The notes beneath the pieces are model-generated. The model saw only the letters and a list, made by a program, of their open reading frames with translations, did not search any database and had not been told where the DNA came from. Position numbers and translations under genes: made by a program. A stretch of DNA of 64,000 nt from Chenopodium formosanum (Eukaryota; Streptophyta; Magnoliopsida; Caryophyllales; Amaranthaceae), in the NCBI GenBank assembly GCA_024500155.1, contig CM044867.1:10801632-10865631 (forward strand), written 5' to 3'. Below are positions 34,079 through 45,740 of this stretch, piece by piece (positions within the stretch are counted from its first letter, which is position 1; every line of letters starts with the position of its first letter).

Positions 34079-37000
34079 CTATAAATTAAAGACCAACCAA
34101 AAATTTTATTAAATGATTATATTATTGTTAGCAATAATGTATATACTCCCAAAATTGCTACTAAAAACTTCCTTGATGACAATATGAATAAACTTGAGTA
34201 AGAAAAGGATATGCTAGACTAATTCTATAAAATTTGTCCTATCTCGAAGTATATATCATACATGTATATGTGTGCTAACACGTTAATTAATATGTAAGAC
34301 TCGCCCCTCGTGAGGAGGGGTCCTAATTTTTTCCTTTTTCTTATAATTACCTTACCAAAAAAAAAAAAAAAAAAAAATTTAATACTTAAGACTTCTTACA
34401 CGTATTAAGTGTATTTCACTTAAAATTTGTAAATTTACAAGGGTAATAAATCAATTTTATATAACACATACGTCTCATATTTAAATTGAATATCTATACA
34501 TTTTATATGTCACACTAAATCAAAATCATATCATACTAAATGCTAAATATATATATTGATAACATTTTATTTCTTTTTTTAATGTTTTAATTTATAATTC
34601 ATCACCAAATTTAGATTATACACACATCAACAAACACATACAAAATAATATTATTATTTTTTTTTTTGTGGGAAAAAAAGAAAGAAAAAGACAGAACATG
34701 CACAAAAACATTTATACTAGACCAACCAAAATCATCAAAACTTGATTAGACAGTTAAACTACACCAAATCTTTCACAATTCAGATATCTTATTTTGACCA
34801 GAGAGTGGATAGCTCAAGTTATTAGAGCTCCCCTCCTGGTTTCAAGAAATCTTAAGATTGATTTTCATAACCCACTATTGTGGATCTGATCTAAACACGA
34901 AAAAAAAAACAAAACAAAACAAAAAAAAAAATCTTATTTTGACTAAAGAAAGGAAACTGATTTTGGCACACCCTAAATTGATTTTGGCACACCCCTATGT
35001 GAGAGCACTGTTTTCTATGCTCTTCTCATATAGAGGTGTGCCAAAATCAATTTAGGGTGTGCCAAAATCATTTTCCCCAAAGAAAACATGTCTCTATTTT
35101 GAACATTTTGAAGATAAAAAAAGGTCTGTATCAGATTTAGGTTAATATTCAATGTTTATTTAGTTATGAGTTTTGAAATGTATTATTTCAACCATTTTGA
35201 CTGAAGTTATTTAGTAGCAAAAATTTGAGGATACTATTTGTAGAAATGTAGCCTTTGCACTTACCATTTTTAGATGATTTAATTGATGAAAATCCGGTTT
35301 TTCATTTCCAAATGTTTTTAGAACCTCTTCTCGTGCTAGTGCTTGCCATTCTTGATGTTTTCCAAGTAAAACTAGTGTCCATACGAGTAATGTGGAAGTA
35401 GTCTCTTGGCCAGCTAAGTAGAATATCTTGCATTCATCAATCACTTCTTCAAGGTCCAACTTAGTCACATATTGTTTCTTACTTCCATTTTGAATATCTT
35501 GGAAACTTGAGTTTAGTAATAAACCCAACAAATCATCCTTGGAATTTTCTCCGATCTTCATCACTTTCTTTCGATTGTCAATAATACCTTTCAGTAGAGT
35601 GCGGATTTGTTTGTCAATCTCCGCCATCCTTTTATGTGCCCTAGTTGGGACAAACCTAAATTCAAACAAACAAAATTTATGAAAATACTAGCACCAAGTA
35701 AGGATCGATTGTATGGAAAATTTTTCTTTTTTTTAAGAAATTGGCACGAGGAAGCTAGTTGACATTCACATGCATATGAAAAACTTTTTTTTTTTCAACA
35801 AAATATATGAAAACTGAACACAATAGCTTTCATGCTTTTTTAGGCACTATAGACCTACATTTTGTTAGACTGGCAAATAGGTGATTCGGGTCGGGTTGGG
35901 TCATTTCGGGTCAGGTATGGGTTGGGTCGAGTCAATTCGAATTTCGTGTCAACCTCGACTCCGGTATCGGGTTGAGTTTGGGTCGGGTCAATTTCAGGTT
36001 TGGTATGTTCGGGTCGGGACAATTTCGAGTCAAGTATGTTCGGGTCTGGGTCAAAAACTGGTAGGGTCATGTTCGGGTCGTTTCATTTGTGAATCAAGCT
36101 TAAATCAATAATTTTATACGGAGTATATTTTGTTTTTATTGTTATAACAAAAACTATCAATTCAGTTTATGAACTTAGCCACGTATGAAGATGAACAATT
36201 TGAGTTATTTTGGGTACAAAACTTTTATGTTCAATTATATAAGGTAATTTTAGTTCGGGACATTTCGGGTATCGTGTCTGTTCGGGTCAATTTGGATATG
36301 AGGTTTGTTCGGGTCAAACAGTTCGGGTCAATTTCGGATCGGGTCAGGATTGGGTCAACTCTATGTTCAGGTCGAGTATGGGTCGGGTCGGGTTGGGTCA
36401 ATTTTGGGTTTCAGGTCATTTTCGGGTCAAGTTCGGATCATACGGGTCAGGTCATTGGGTCTGGGTCAAGATTGCCAGGTTTACAGTTTGTGAAATTTCT
36501 CACACATGTTCATGAGCAAATCATGCCACAAACTATTATTTGTTGGGGGGGGGGGGGAGGAATAAACATAAGTTTAGCACTAAAAGGTAAAATCATTTTT
36601 ACTCCGCGAGAATCTTTTAAAACATTAAAACATAAAAATCTATAAAAATTCAACATTGAAAGTTAATAAAAAGAAGTTTTCTCTGTACATAAAAATCAAG
36701 CTAAGAGATATATCCTATCTAGTTTCATATCTTATAATACGTATTATTCTCTATAAGATTTTTTTTATTTTATTTTGTTTATTTTATTTATTTATTTATT
36801 TATTTTTTAGTTATTTTTTTTTGAGAAGAATTATTCTTTAAGATAAATATTTTATTGCTTAATATGTTGCAAAATGTTGCCAGATAAAGTATCTTCTTAC
36901 CATTTTATAGCAAAAATTTTCATGGTACGGATTATTGTTTATGATTATCCAGAATTTCAGATCATACAAAACTTTGGGTGTGATATATTCCTAAAAACTT

Positions 37001-40000
37001 TTTAAGTAACAATTTTTTGTATCGAAATAAATAATCTATTGCACACTAATTGAGTTAGCTAATAAGAATTAAAACAATTGATTAATACGAAATGTAATAC
37101 CAGTATTACCTTAATCCAGGGAAATAAACTGAATTTATAAGTGGCATGGCAACCATAATTTGGTCGTTTATGAATTCAAAAATTTTTTTCCCTTCTTCAT
37201 AACTATTCCCAAACGCAGCTCTTGAAATGATATCTGCAGATAGCTTATGCAAATGTGACCATACGTCTATCTCACAAGACCCCGTCTCCGACGCCAGTTC
37301 TTCCCATTCTTGGATCATGTGATGCGAACTTGTCCAAAATGCCGGAAGCATAATCTACAATTCAATTATGACAGATTACAAAATAGCTAGCGGATAATTC
37401 AAATATAAAGTATGTTAGAAATATGAAATATTGGAAAATATATGAGCGATCACAAAGTCTTATATGTGGGCTATGTGGCTAACCACATGGTGTGACCACT
37501 TCACATAATCATATATAAGGCAATTAATTATGCAATAAGGGGTCTCAGTGATGAGTATAATGGGGTTACATTAACGACTTAACGTATGTAAGTTATTTAA
37601 ATGAGAAAATGGGTTACTCTCTAATATAAGTGGAATTATTCTTTCATTTTTCGAAACAAAAAAATAGAGGTTACATGAATGAACAAATGAAGGTTACTTA
37701 TTTATAAATTATTTGATTTTACTCGTATAATGAATTTGGGTAACTTTTATAGACAACATGAGATTACTCTTATGAAAAATGAGGTTACTCATAAATATAA
37801 AATGAAGATTACTCTTATAAACCAATGTGGCCACACCGTGTGGCTAACCACATACAAGACTTGTGCGATATATCTTTAGGATATATAATTATGGTGGTAT
37901 ATCTTTGGAAAAATACAATTTAATAATCCCAACTATTGGCAATTTACTTTTAATAATCCTATTTAAGGTTTATTATCTAGTAATCCCAACTATGCTATGT
38001 GTTTGCCGCTAATAGTCCCAATGACCTGTAACCAGCTTAAGGGATTAATTTTTATTTATTTTTTTTGTTTTTGAAAACCACTTGTCAATACTTGATTAGT
38101 GCAATATTAAAAACAAAAAAAAAAACAAAAAACAAAAACGATTTCCCAGCCACCCCCATCCCCGTGAACAGAGGGGGACCTTCCATCGGAGCCATTTAGG
38201 GCCAGACCCCCCGTAAATTATTGTAATTAATTAGTAAATAAAGTTAAATAACCTATATTTACTTATAAATTATTGGGGTATAAGATTAGTCTTGAGAAAG
38301 TGGTAAAATATTTAAACCCTAGCCCCTCTAATATTTTCGGCCAAGATCCGCCACTGCCCGTGAAACCAACCCCAGCCCACCGAAGCTAACCCCAGCCAAC
38401 CGAAGCCAACCCTAGCCAACCGAAAATCGACCGGCCAACCTTCTCAATACCTGAATTTCCAGCTGCGCTTCAAACCCAGTCAAGGTTATTTGAGGTTGAG
38501 GTTGAGGTTGAGCGTGAGAAGGGAGGTGGCTATATTGGGGTCGGGTTGGGATTTCGGTGTAGATAGGTAGTTTTATGGCGTGGGTAGCCAGGGTAGGGGT
38601 TTTTCGGGGTCGAGGCTGGGATTTCGGGGTGGTTAATAAAGGGCTTTCCGACGCGTCAAACAATGGAGGAGGCGAGAGGAAGAAAGGTCGAGAAGGGGGG
38701 GTCTAGTGCCTGTCGTTTTCAGGGGTAAGAGGAGACGGTCGGCGGGCTGGAGGTTGGGCTGGGTCTGGGTTTCATGGTGGCGGAAATGGATGGGTGGTGG
38801 CTGGGAGGTTTTTATTTGGTTTTTTTCCCTTTTTAATTATCTTTCCTTTTTTTAATTTTTTAATATTAGACCAATCACATGCTGACACATGGATTGGTTA
38901 CCTGCTACAACAAGTCATGGACTTGGTGTTGACCGGTTAAGACTACTCTAGGTAAACATACCGAACAGTTAGGATTATTAGATAATAATCATTCGATAGG
39001 ATTATTAAAAGTGAGTCTCAAATTGTTGGGATTATTAAAATATATTTTCCCTATATCTTTTAGGAATATTGTTTTTTTCTTATGAGCATATAGATTTTGT
39101 ATAATTACTCTATTTATTGATGAATAATAATCAAGCAAATTCTATTATATTTTCTATCTAATTTGTGATAATATAAAAGGAGAATTAAACAAAGTACTAT
39201 ATAAATTAGAAACAAGTAACCTTTAGCTTCTCAATGTGAAAAGCTGGATTGAGTAGCTTTCTCCGCTTGGCCCATACATGACCCTCTACTTGGACCAAAC
39301 CAGTGGCGAGCTGCTTAAAAAAAGGGTTCGATTGTGGCTTCTGAAACTCGTTTATCTTCATAAACACTTCTCTCATCAACTCTGGTTCCGAAATCGACAC
39401 CAAAGGCGTTGGACCATTCCACATAAAACATTTTTTACCTGTACACAAATAAATATGTACTACATATCAAAATAATTCTTACACTTTACTTTGTCCCACG
39501 TTATATACATGCATATCTTAATTTTAAATCATTTCTTGTAAAGTGCTGTATGAACCTCCAGGGTAACCATTATAATAAGACAGAGAAAGGACTTGCTTAA
39601 TGTTCTACAATAAGATCAAGGACACATCCATTTGCGTAGATGACTTATCATATGGACTAAATTCACTAGTGTATAGATTCGGATATTTGGATTAGGTTAA
39701 TAAGGTCAGATCAGATCTATTTAATTTTGAGTCATGCTAAAAGATTTTGTTAATGTAACTTAAAATCTGAATTTAAATTTTTTGATCAGTTTCATTCCAA
39801 ATCGGTTTTCAACACCTGTAATACGGAGTAGGTCTCAAAATAGCGATAATGTAACTTTGTAAGTAGTTAAAATTTCCCACGCAATGATTGTCTTGATCTA
39901 GTGACTAGGATTGTCCCTAAACTTTTCATAAACCACCTTGCACGTCAAGTCGACACATAAGGAAGATGACCTATCATCCCCTATCATGTTACCCTGATGT

Positions 40001-41551
40001 GACGCATCATATTGTATGTCAAATTTTAAAATAAATTCACTTTTCATTTTTTAGGTTACTCCGTACTACAAAATTATACTACCTCCGTTACAAGTTATGT
40101 GCAATAATTTGACATAAAGCAGAGAGAAAAAATGTCTAATCATTGCACATAACCTGTAACGGAGGTAGTATGTCAAGTTATCAATTACAGATTAGCATAA
40201 ATCCTATAATCACAGACAAACCGATTTAACGCTGATAATTCAATATTAATGAAAGTATATGTTAATCCATTTCATAAAACAATTGCATGTCTTTTTTTTC
40301 CCACTCTTTTGTTATCGAAGGGTGTTGAGCCCATGAACAACACACATGTGAGCATTCTCTTGTCCCACACTTAAAACACTAAACACTAAATGGGGAGTGT
40401 AGTGGTAATGGAATCCCACACGAAAGAATTCAAGAGTTATCACCACAATATAAGGCTAAGAGGCTACTCCCCTCATTGCCATATGGTTTTGAGGTGGAAC
40501 CTCCTTGGACTTGTAAAGTAATAGACTTGCACTCTCCCGTAATGGATGCGGCCCAGACCCGTATTTAACATGGTATCAGAGCCGGGCCCACGATCTCACA
40601 ATTGGGGCTTTAATGGTTAAAGTATACTGGGCCAAAAGCTATGGACAGCTCAACATGTGAGGGGGAGTGTTGAGCCCATGAACACCCACATGTGAGCATT
40701 CTCTTGTCCCACACTAAATACACTAAACACTAAAGGGGAAGTGTAGTGGTAATATAATGGAATCCCACATTGAAAGAGTTTGAGAGTTACCACCACAATA
40801 TAAGGCTAAGGTGCTACTCCCCTCATTGCCATATGATTTTGAGGTGGAACCTACTTGATCTTGTGAAGTGGTGGACTTGCACTCTCCCGTAATAGATGCG
40901 GCCCAGACCCATATTTAACAATAGGAAAAATAGTTGCATGCTTGGGGGTGTACACATAATATATAATAGACTAAACTTTAAAATAATTAAGGATTTTTTT
41001 TAATAAAAGGGATTATATAAATGTGGAATTTCCTTCGTTTTCTTTTGTTGTTAATTAATATTTTTTTTTCTATAAGTTTTTCATGCTTGTTATTTTATTT
41101 TCAATAGCTGTAAAATACCTTTAAACAAGTATTATAAGATTTAAATTGGTAACTACAAATTGAAACGAATTTAGCAAAAAATTATTTATTTGCCATGAAA
41201 ACTTTTGAAGATTAAATGATACTTCTACATAGTAAAACATAGGTAGTGTCAACACAAGTATGTACCGTATGTATTGAAAGTGTGATGAAAGAATGGATTA
41301 ACACGCGAAAGATGATCATTTGATAAATACGGCATAGCAGGCTTCGATCTAGCCTCAATCAGCATCCTTTCTTTGTCTTTGTTATCTCCATGGAGTAGCC
41401 TATAATAGTTACCTTGGAAACCTTGCTTTCTAAGACACTTTTCTAATCTCTTAGGCTTCAACCATACCCACTCCAATATACTCCACAACAAATTCACCAA
41501 CACAACACATACCAAAGAAAATACTACAAATAATGTTCCTATTGCTTCCAT
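33653..41551 (-). CDS. CYP72A-like cytochrome P450, five exons, 521 aa
   Basis: ER-anchored heme-thiolate monooxygenase of the CYP72 clan. Exons: 41551-41266, 39438-39221, 37354-37110, 35655-35265, 34078-33653, totalling 1566 nt with GT-AG introns of phase 1, 0, 2, 0. Residues 3-30 are a membrane anchor followed by WLKPKRLEKCLRKQG. Motifs: I-helix oxygen-binding AGQETTS (331-337), K-helix E387-V-L-R390 with LYPP, PERF (442-445), and heme loop FGWGPRICIG (462-471) with Cys469 as the iron ligand. Length and five-exon structure fit the CYP72A subfamily, whose members oxidise terpenoids, gibberellins or iridoids. The substrate cannot be told. No stop or frameshift is seen, so it is probably functional despite transposon-filled introns. 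Confidence 0.92.
34799..34930 (+). mobile_element. tRNA-derived SINE in P450 intron 4
   Basis: A 132-bp insertion flanked by a 13-bp direct repeat atcttattttgac (34786-34798, 34931-34943) and ending in an A-rich tail. Its head carries a box A-like tagctcaagtt (34810-34820) and a box B-like ggtttcaagaaatc (34838-34851), spaced as in a tRNA-type RNA polymerase III promoter. It lies antisense to the P450 gene. Confidence 0.78.
34958..35070. repeat. Small palindromic repeat in P450 intron 4
   Basis: Two arms containing 'gattttggcacaccc' twice each (34958-about 35002 and about 35024-35070) are inverted around a short centre, giving a near-perfect 113-bp hairpin. It starts 15 bp after the SINE target duplication. 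A miniature foldback element is likely. Confidence 0.7.
35265..35655 (-). CDS. P450 exon 4
   Basis: Acceptor 'aatttag' before 35655 and donor gtaagt after 35265; residues 250-380, including the I-helix AGQETTS. Confidence 0.92.
35866..36484. mobile_element. hAT-like MITE in P450 intron 3
   Basis: Termini tagactggcaaat and, inverted, taaaacctggcaat enclose a 619-bp element studded with 'gggtcgggt' type subterminal motifs. Flanks cattttgt (35858-35865) and cagtttgt (36485-36492) agree at 7 of 8 positions, consistent with an aged 8-bp hAT target duplication. It is a different family from the hAT element at 603-1251. Confidence 0.75.
37110..37354 (-). CDS. P450 exon 3
   Basis: Acceptor 'attgtag' before 37354 and donor gtaata after 37110; residues 169-249 plus two bases of codon 250 (MLPAFWTSSHHMIQEWEEL). 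Confidence 0.92.
37445..37867. mobile_element. MITE with 'gtggcta' termini in P450 intron 2
   Basis: Imperfect inverted ends (gcgatcacaaagtcttatat... and, inverted, cgcacaagtcttgtatgtgg), each with a nested gtggctaaccac palindrome, surround several 'ggttactc' units. A partial relative is at 4022-4215. The target duplication is unclear. Confidence 0.65.
37907..39051. mobile_element. Non-autonomous MULE in P450 intron 2
   Basis: Terminal inverted repeats align without gaps over the first 24 bp with three mismatches (ggaaaaatacaatttaataa and gggaaaatatattttaataa begin the two ends) and continue for roughly 100 bp or more. A perfect 9-bp direct repeat tatatcttt flanks it (37898-37906, 39052-39060), the Mutator signature. 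The centre (about 38140-38830) is GC-rich, unlike the AT-rich TIRs and the intron, and could be a captured host fragment, though its origin is not recognised. No transposase is present. Confidence 0.85.
39221..39438 (-). CDS. P450 exon 2
   Basis: Acceptor 'tgtacag' before 39438 and donor gttact after 39221; completes Gly96 and runs to Lys168 (MWNGPTPLVSISEPEL, WAKRRKLLNPAFHIEKLK). Confidence 0.92.
40079..40168. mobile_element. Short Stowaway MITE in P450 intron 1
   Basis: 90 bp between TA target sites (40077-40078, 40169-40170) with near-perfect long inverted repeats starting ctacctccgttac. It is almost entirely stem, so any transcript would fold into a hairpin. Confidence 0.82.
40323..40920 (+). 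mobile_element. TRIM element in P450 intron 1
   Basis: A terminal-repeat retrotransposon in miniature, 598 bp. It has LTRs of 248 bp (40323-40570) and 253 bp (40668-40920), both tgttgagcccatgaac... to ...atttaaca. The 97-bp interior has an initiator-Met-type primer site tggtatcagagcc (40571-40583) and a purine tract 'tgagggggag' (40658-40667). There is no coding capacity. The expected 5-bp target duplication is not clean (aaggg versus atagg). It lies antisense to the P450. Confidence 0.88.
41266..41551 (-). CDS. P450 exon 1
   Basis: ATG at 41549-41551 and donor gtacat after 41266; 95 codons plus one base. It encodes the membrane anchor and the basic/proline-containing hinge. Confidence 0.92.
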
Positions 41552-41859
41552 ACCTTTTTTCGAGAGAAGTAGTTACTCTTACTCCTAAGCTATTTAGAAT
41601 TAGTATTCACGTTAATAGTACATACACACACAAATTGAACTATTAATATAACGAAGTAATATAAGGACAAAATAAAATATTAATTTGTGTTTGGCTTTGT
41701 GATAAGAGAATAGATATTATGTGAAAATACAACACAAATACTACTATCACATACGTACAAGAAATGAAGGGATTATGTCTGGCTATGATTATTTGGTCGA
41801 CTTGAGTGTTACAAATTATCCTTTTAGTATCTATTTAGCGAACAAGTTATACCATACAT

Positions 41860-41915
41860 ATATTAGTCTATTTAGGTTGTAATCATGTTTTTATTTATAT
41901 ATTGAGTTGATCTTT

Positions 41916-41956
<41 letters not shown>
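41860..41956 (+). mobile_element. Poly(A)-tailed retroposed fragment upstream of the P450
   Basis: About 58 bp of unique sequence followed by a run of nearly 40 A, flanked by a perfect 16-bp direct repeat aagttataccatacat (41844-41859, 41957-41972). This is the signature of target-primed reverse transcription by LINE machinery. The body is too short to name the parent. It sits about 310 bp upstream of the P450 start codon, in the likely promoter region. Confidence 0.8.
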
Positions 41957-41961
<5 letters not shown>

Positions 41962-41972
41962 ATACCATACAT

Positions 41973-42390
41973 CATACATGCACGACATCACGAGCTTGTG
42001 CTTTGTTGGTTGCCATATGTTACGGTGGGCCTAATTTCTTATATTAATTGTATATTTACGTAACAGCTTTGAAGATGTCGAATATCGTTATGAAAATGAA
42101 AAGGAAATGAAAATAAACCTCCAATTAGTGAATTAGATACCAATTTGATTTGGTTTTTTCGACACATAGTATTGGATGATGTTTACCGTTGGTGAGACGG
42201 TCCTTACCTTCACATATTCTTTAACCTAAACAATCTTCACATTGTCAATCTATCAACAATAATCTAAACCATTGGATTAATTAGGTTATGATATGGAAAC
42301 TCCTCCGTAGCTGCTGCGAATTCTACTCGGTAAACTCATCTTCATCTTTTTTTTTTTCTTTTCTATTGTTTCTAAGAAATTGTCTAAGGG
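41973..42390. other. Intergenic, nothing recognised
   Basis: No gene, RNA or repeat structure was supported in this stretch. Confidence 0.4.
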
Positions 42391-42648
42391 GGATGATATG
42401 ATCAATTGGTTAGATGACATGGTTAATTGTCTGCATGATATCAATTAGTACATGGATGATATCTTTAAGAGTATAGGTAAGTTGGATGATATGATTGATT
42501 GATCGAATGACACGGTTAATTGCCCATATAAAATCAGTTACTATTTGAATGTTATCTTTAAGTGTATAGGCTGGATGATATAATTAATTGGCTGGATGAC
42601 ATGGTTAATTGTCCGGATAATATATAAATAACTATTTGGATGGTACCA
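42391..42648. repeat. Minisatellite of about 90 bp, 2.8 units
   Basis: Units start at 42391, 42484 and 42573 with 'ggatgatat' and share internal 'gacatggttaattg' and 'atctttaag' blocks. Unit lengths are 93 and 89 bp, with the last unit partial. Confidence 0.75.
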
Positions 42649-42928
42649 TTATAATTGATTATTTATCATTTTTAAAGATTGGACTTTCCTCATATTGGGT
42701 TTTTCTCACGAAGTCATTGGTGGAGGTGGTGGTTGGCTGGTCTTTTTATAATTTGTTTTTTTTAAAAAAAAAAAAAAAAAAAAAATTAATTAAAACCTAA
42801 CCATAGTTTGAGTTTTAACCAAACAACATTCAATAATCTCATATTTGGGATAAACTTCTTAATTAGGGAATTTTGTATAAATAAAAAATGAGGGGTGGCC
42901 ATTTCAGTGCAACACTTTTACATGGCTC

Positions 42929-43051
<123 letters not shown>

Positions 43052-43229
43052 AAAGTCTATACAAAAACCTCATGAAATAAAAGTTTCAATTTCCTAACTT
43101 AATTAGTAAAGATAGTCTTAAATCATTTATTAAATTTTTAGCATACTTTAAGCAAAAAACTATTCTGTTCCAAGACTGGTTTTAAGAAGATTTTAGATCT
43201 GACCGGATTGAAAACTAGAAAAAATTATT

Positions 43230-43543
43230 CCCTCCGGATTTTATTACTTGTTCCACTTCCCTTTTGCGGCCGTAGTTTGTTACATGCCCTATCTTCTATT
43301 TCTTGGAAACTTTTAATATTTTATTATTTTCCACCTCATTGATGGTCCTCTCAAATCATATTTTAATTTTTATAATATTCTCTCTCCTCCCTTCTTTTAC
43401 TCACTTTTACATTTTTTCTTAGATTTTTTATTTTTTATTTTTTATTCTTCAATCAACTTCACTTCCATCAAATTTTATTACATTCTTCTATTTCTTCTAA
43501 AATTTCGCGCATGGAGAAATAGAGCAAGTAATAATATACGGCC
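43230..43543. mobile_element. Decayed Stowaway-like MITE (candidate)
   Basis: Left end ccctccggattttattact and right end, inverted, ccgtatattattacttgctc share 'ttattacttg' and a CC(T)CCG-type tip. The ends are eroded and the target site is unclear. Confidence 0.35.
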
Positions 43544-44074
43544 CCAAAAGACTGGGTTGAATAATTTGGTCTAGTTCGGTCCATTTTCTAGTCCGCTTAA
43601 TTTTTGAACACTCCTAAACTACATGTGATGCAGTGAAGAAGTAATCGATTTATAATTAATTTCTTTTTTGAAAATTATTATTGATTTCAACAAAAAAAAA
43701 GTTACACATATAAAAATTTGGAAGTTAGAAAGACAAAATGCTTGTGTACATATACAATTAGGCTCTTTTTTGTTCACCTTATATTTGTTGAACTGAAATC
43801 ATTATTTTGACTTAATTTCAGTTCTAGGAAATCTGTCTTTGTAAGGAAGCAGAGGAGGGCCACCTAATTAACCACCGTCAAACCCTATCCCACCTCCTAA
43901 CCTTGCCAGAAACCGGCCGCCCACTCCTCTTTCACCTTTGAAAATGGCCGACCGGTCATCTACCACCTATCTGACCCACCTCTACCCCTTAAACCACCCA
44001 TTTAGCCCACCGCGACCCCCAAAGAAACCAACACCGGCGAGCCTTGAAACGACCCATCTCCCTTCCTCTGTCAC

Positions 44075-45740
44075 TGACGTGGGAAAATTAGGTCGTTGAA
44101 CTAATCCTCCTAAGCCAAACAAAATTTATAAACACTTAACAAACCTAAATACAAGTATAGAGGTAAGTCAAGGGTCAAACCCAAAGGAACGGTAATGTCT
44201 AAGTGCTTTCAATTATGTGCCTAAGCTAGGTCGAAGACAAAGGGTAAAAGAGGACACTAACAACTACTAAGAAAAGGAAACCAAACAAATAAAATGCTAG
44301 GGATTAGGATTCACTTATAATAGCAACGAACAATGCAAATTAGTTTAGGAAGTTGACTAAGTCAAGCAATGTGAGGGAAGATCAATTATGCAACCAAAAG
44401 AGCATATCAAGTTATTCTCCTAGAGGTCTAACTAGCGTCAACTACGATAAACTCTAGCTAGGAAACATCACAAGACACCTCAATTGTGTAAATGCAAGCC
44501 ACAAATCAATGGTCCGTATCAATGTGAACTTACAATGCAATCTAGTGTGAATAACTAGGGTGATCAAGCCTAAATCAAACACACACATGCACATAATCAA
44601 TTAACCAATTTAATCACATCATCAACTCCATCAAAATCCCCAATCTACATCAATCCATTACATAATACAAGCTTCACCAAATCCCTAACCAAACAACTAC
44701 TCTAGCAACATCATCAAATCAACAAAGCAACTAAAGAAAACAACAATTAACAATCAAAGAATCAACAATCAAAGAAGAACAATAACTCCAATCAAACATC
44801 AATCATCAAATCATCAAAATCCAATCAAAATCAACCATCTAAACATGAATACTAACAAAACAATAAATGAGATAGAGTTTAGAAATGCTCATTGATAATA
44901 GAGTAGATTTCCAATACAATTGTCACCATTGGATCTTCAATCTCTCAATCACCATTGAAGTTCTTCACTTTCTCTCTCTAAAATCTACTCCTAAAACTAA
45001 CCCCTAAATCTAGAGAGAGAAGCTCTCAACTAAGCTAAGAATATGATCTAATTCTATTATGAAACTTCTTTCTTCCAAAAATAGAAGGAAATAACTATAT
45101 ATACAAAGGAGAAGGTCGGTTTTGACGCCCAAGAATAGACCCACACAGGTGCGGGCGCTCGGAGGAGAGAGAGAAGTGCGCACGGGACACACCCAGAAAG
45201 GTGCGCCCGCACACACTCCATGTGCGGCCGCACACAACATATGTGCGGCCGCACACTCCCCGTGTGCGCCCGCACAAAACTGCAGCCTCCTTTCTTCTTC
45301 TTCGTCCTAGCTCATGTGGTGCACACATCCTAGATGATGGTGATGGAGGACAAGGTAGGCAGTAACTTTCTTGAATTTCTTGAAGGATATAAACCATGAG
45401 AAAGGCATATACAAGACCTTGAAGCATGCTCCTTGGATCCCCCTTTGACTTGAAACTTCTTGCACAAGCTTTAGGCATGAAAATCAATGAAAAACCATGG
45501 AGAGGAAGCTCGGGAATTCTTGGACAATCAATCACAACCTACAAACAAAGGAGAAAAGGCAAATAAAAGGGAAAAACAACAAATAAACTAGAAAATGCAC
45601 AAAATAGAGAAACTAACTAAGAAAAGCACAAAATGAAGAAATCAAGAGTAAAACTAAGGAAAACTAAAGAAAAGAGTTATAAAATGAAATGAAATTCATC
45701 CAAAAAGAGATCAAATGAGTGCCATAAATGTCACTCATCA
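44075..45740. mobile_element. Probable solo LTR, 1666 bp
   Basis: Begins tgacgtgg and ends tcactcatca, with a perfect 5-bp direct repeat gtcac on both sides (44070-44074, 45741-45745). There is no coding domain, no internal duplication and no primer site, so a solo LTR left by LTR-LTR recombination is the simplest reading. Orientation is not determined because both strands read tg...ca. It contains a periodic palindrome array at 45201-45275. Confidence 0.7.
45201..45275. repeat. Four 12-bp GC palindromes at 21-bp spacing
   Basis: gtgcgcccgcac or gtgcggccgcac starts at exactly 45201, 45222, 45243 and 45264. The spacers differ in sequence, but the 21-bp period is constant. The array lies inside the solo LTR. 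Confidence 0.85.

Noticed and set aside
34278..34376. Second retroposed poly(A) element in intron 4 (A run at about 34354-34377)
   Set aside because: No flanking direct repeat could be found.
38412..38663. Pro-rich 83-codon minus-strand frame in P450 intron 2
   Set aside because: It lies in the GC-rich core of the MULE and has no recognisable domain; kept only as part of the captured-fragment question.
45201..45275. CRISPR-like pattern of short repeats and spacers
   Set aside because: Repeats are 12 bp with 9-bp spacers in plant LTR sequence; this does not fit CRISPR.
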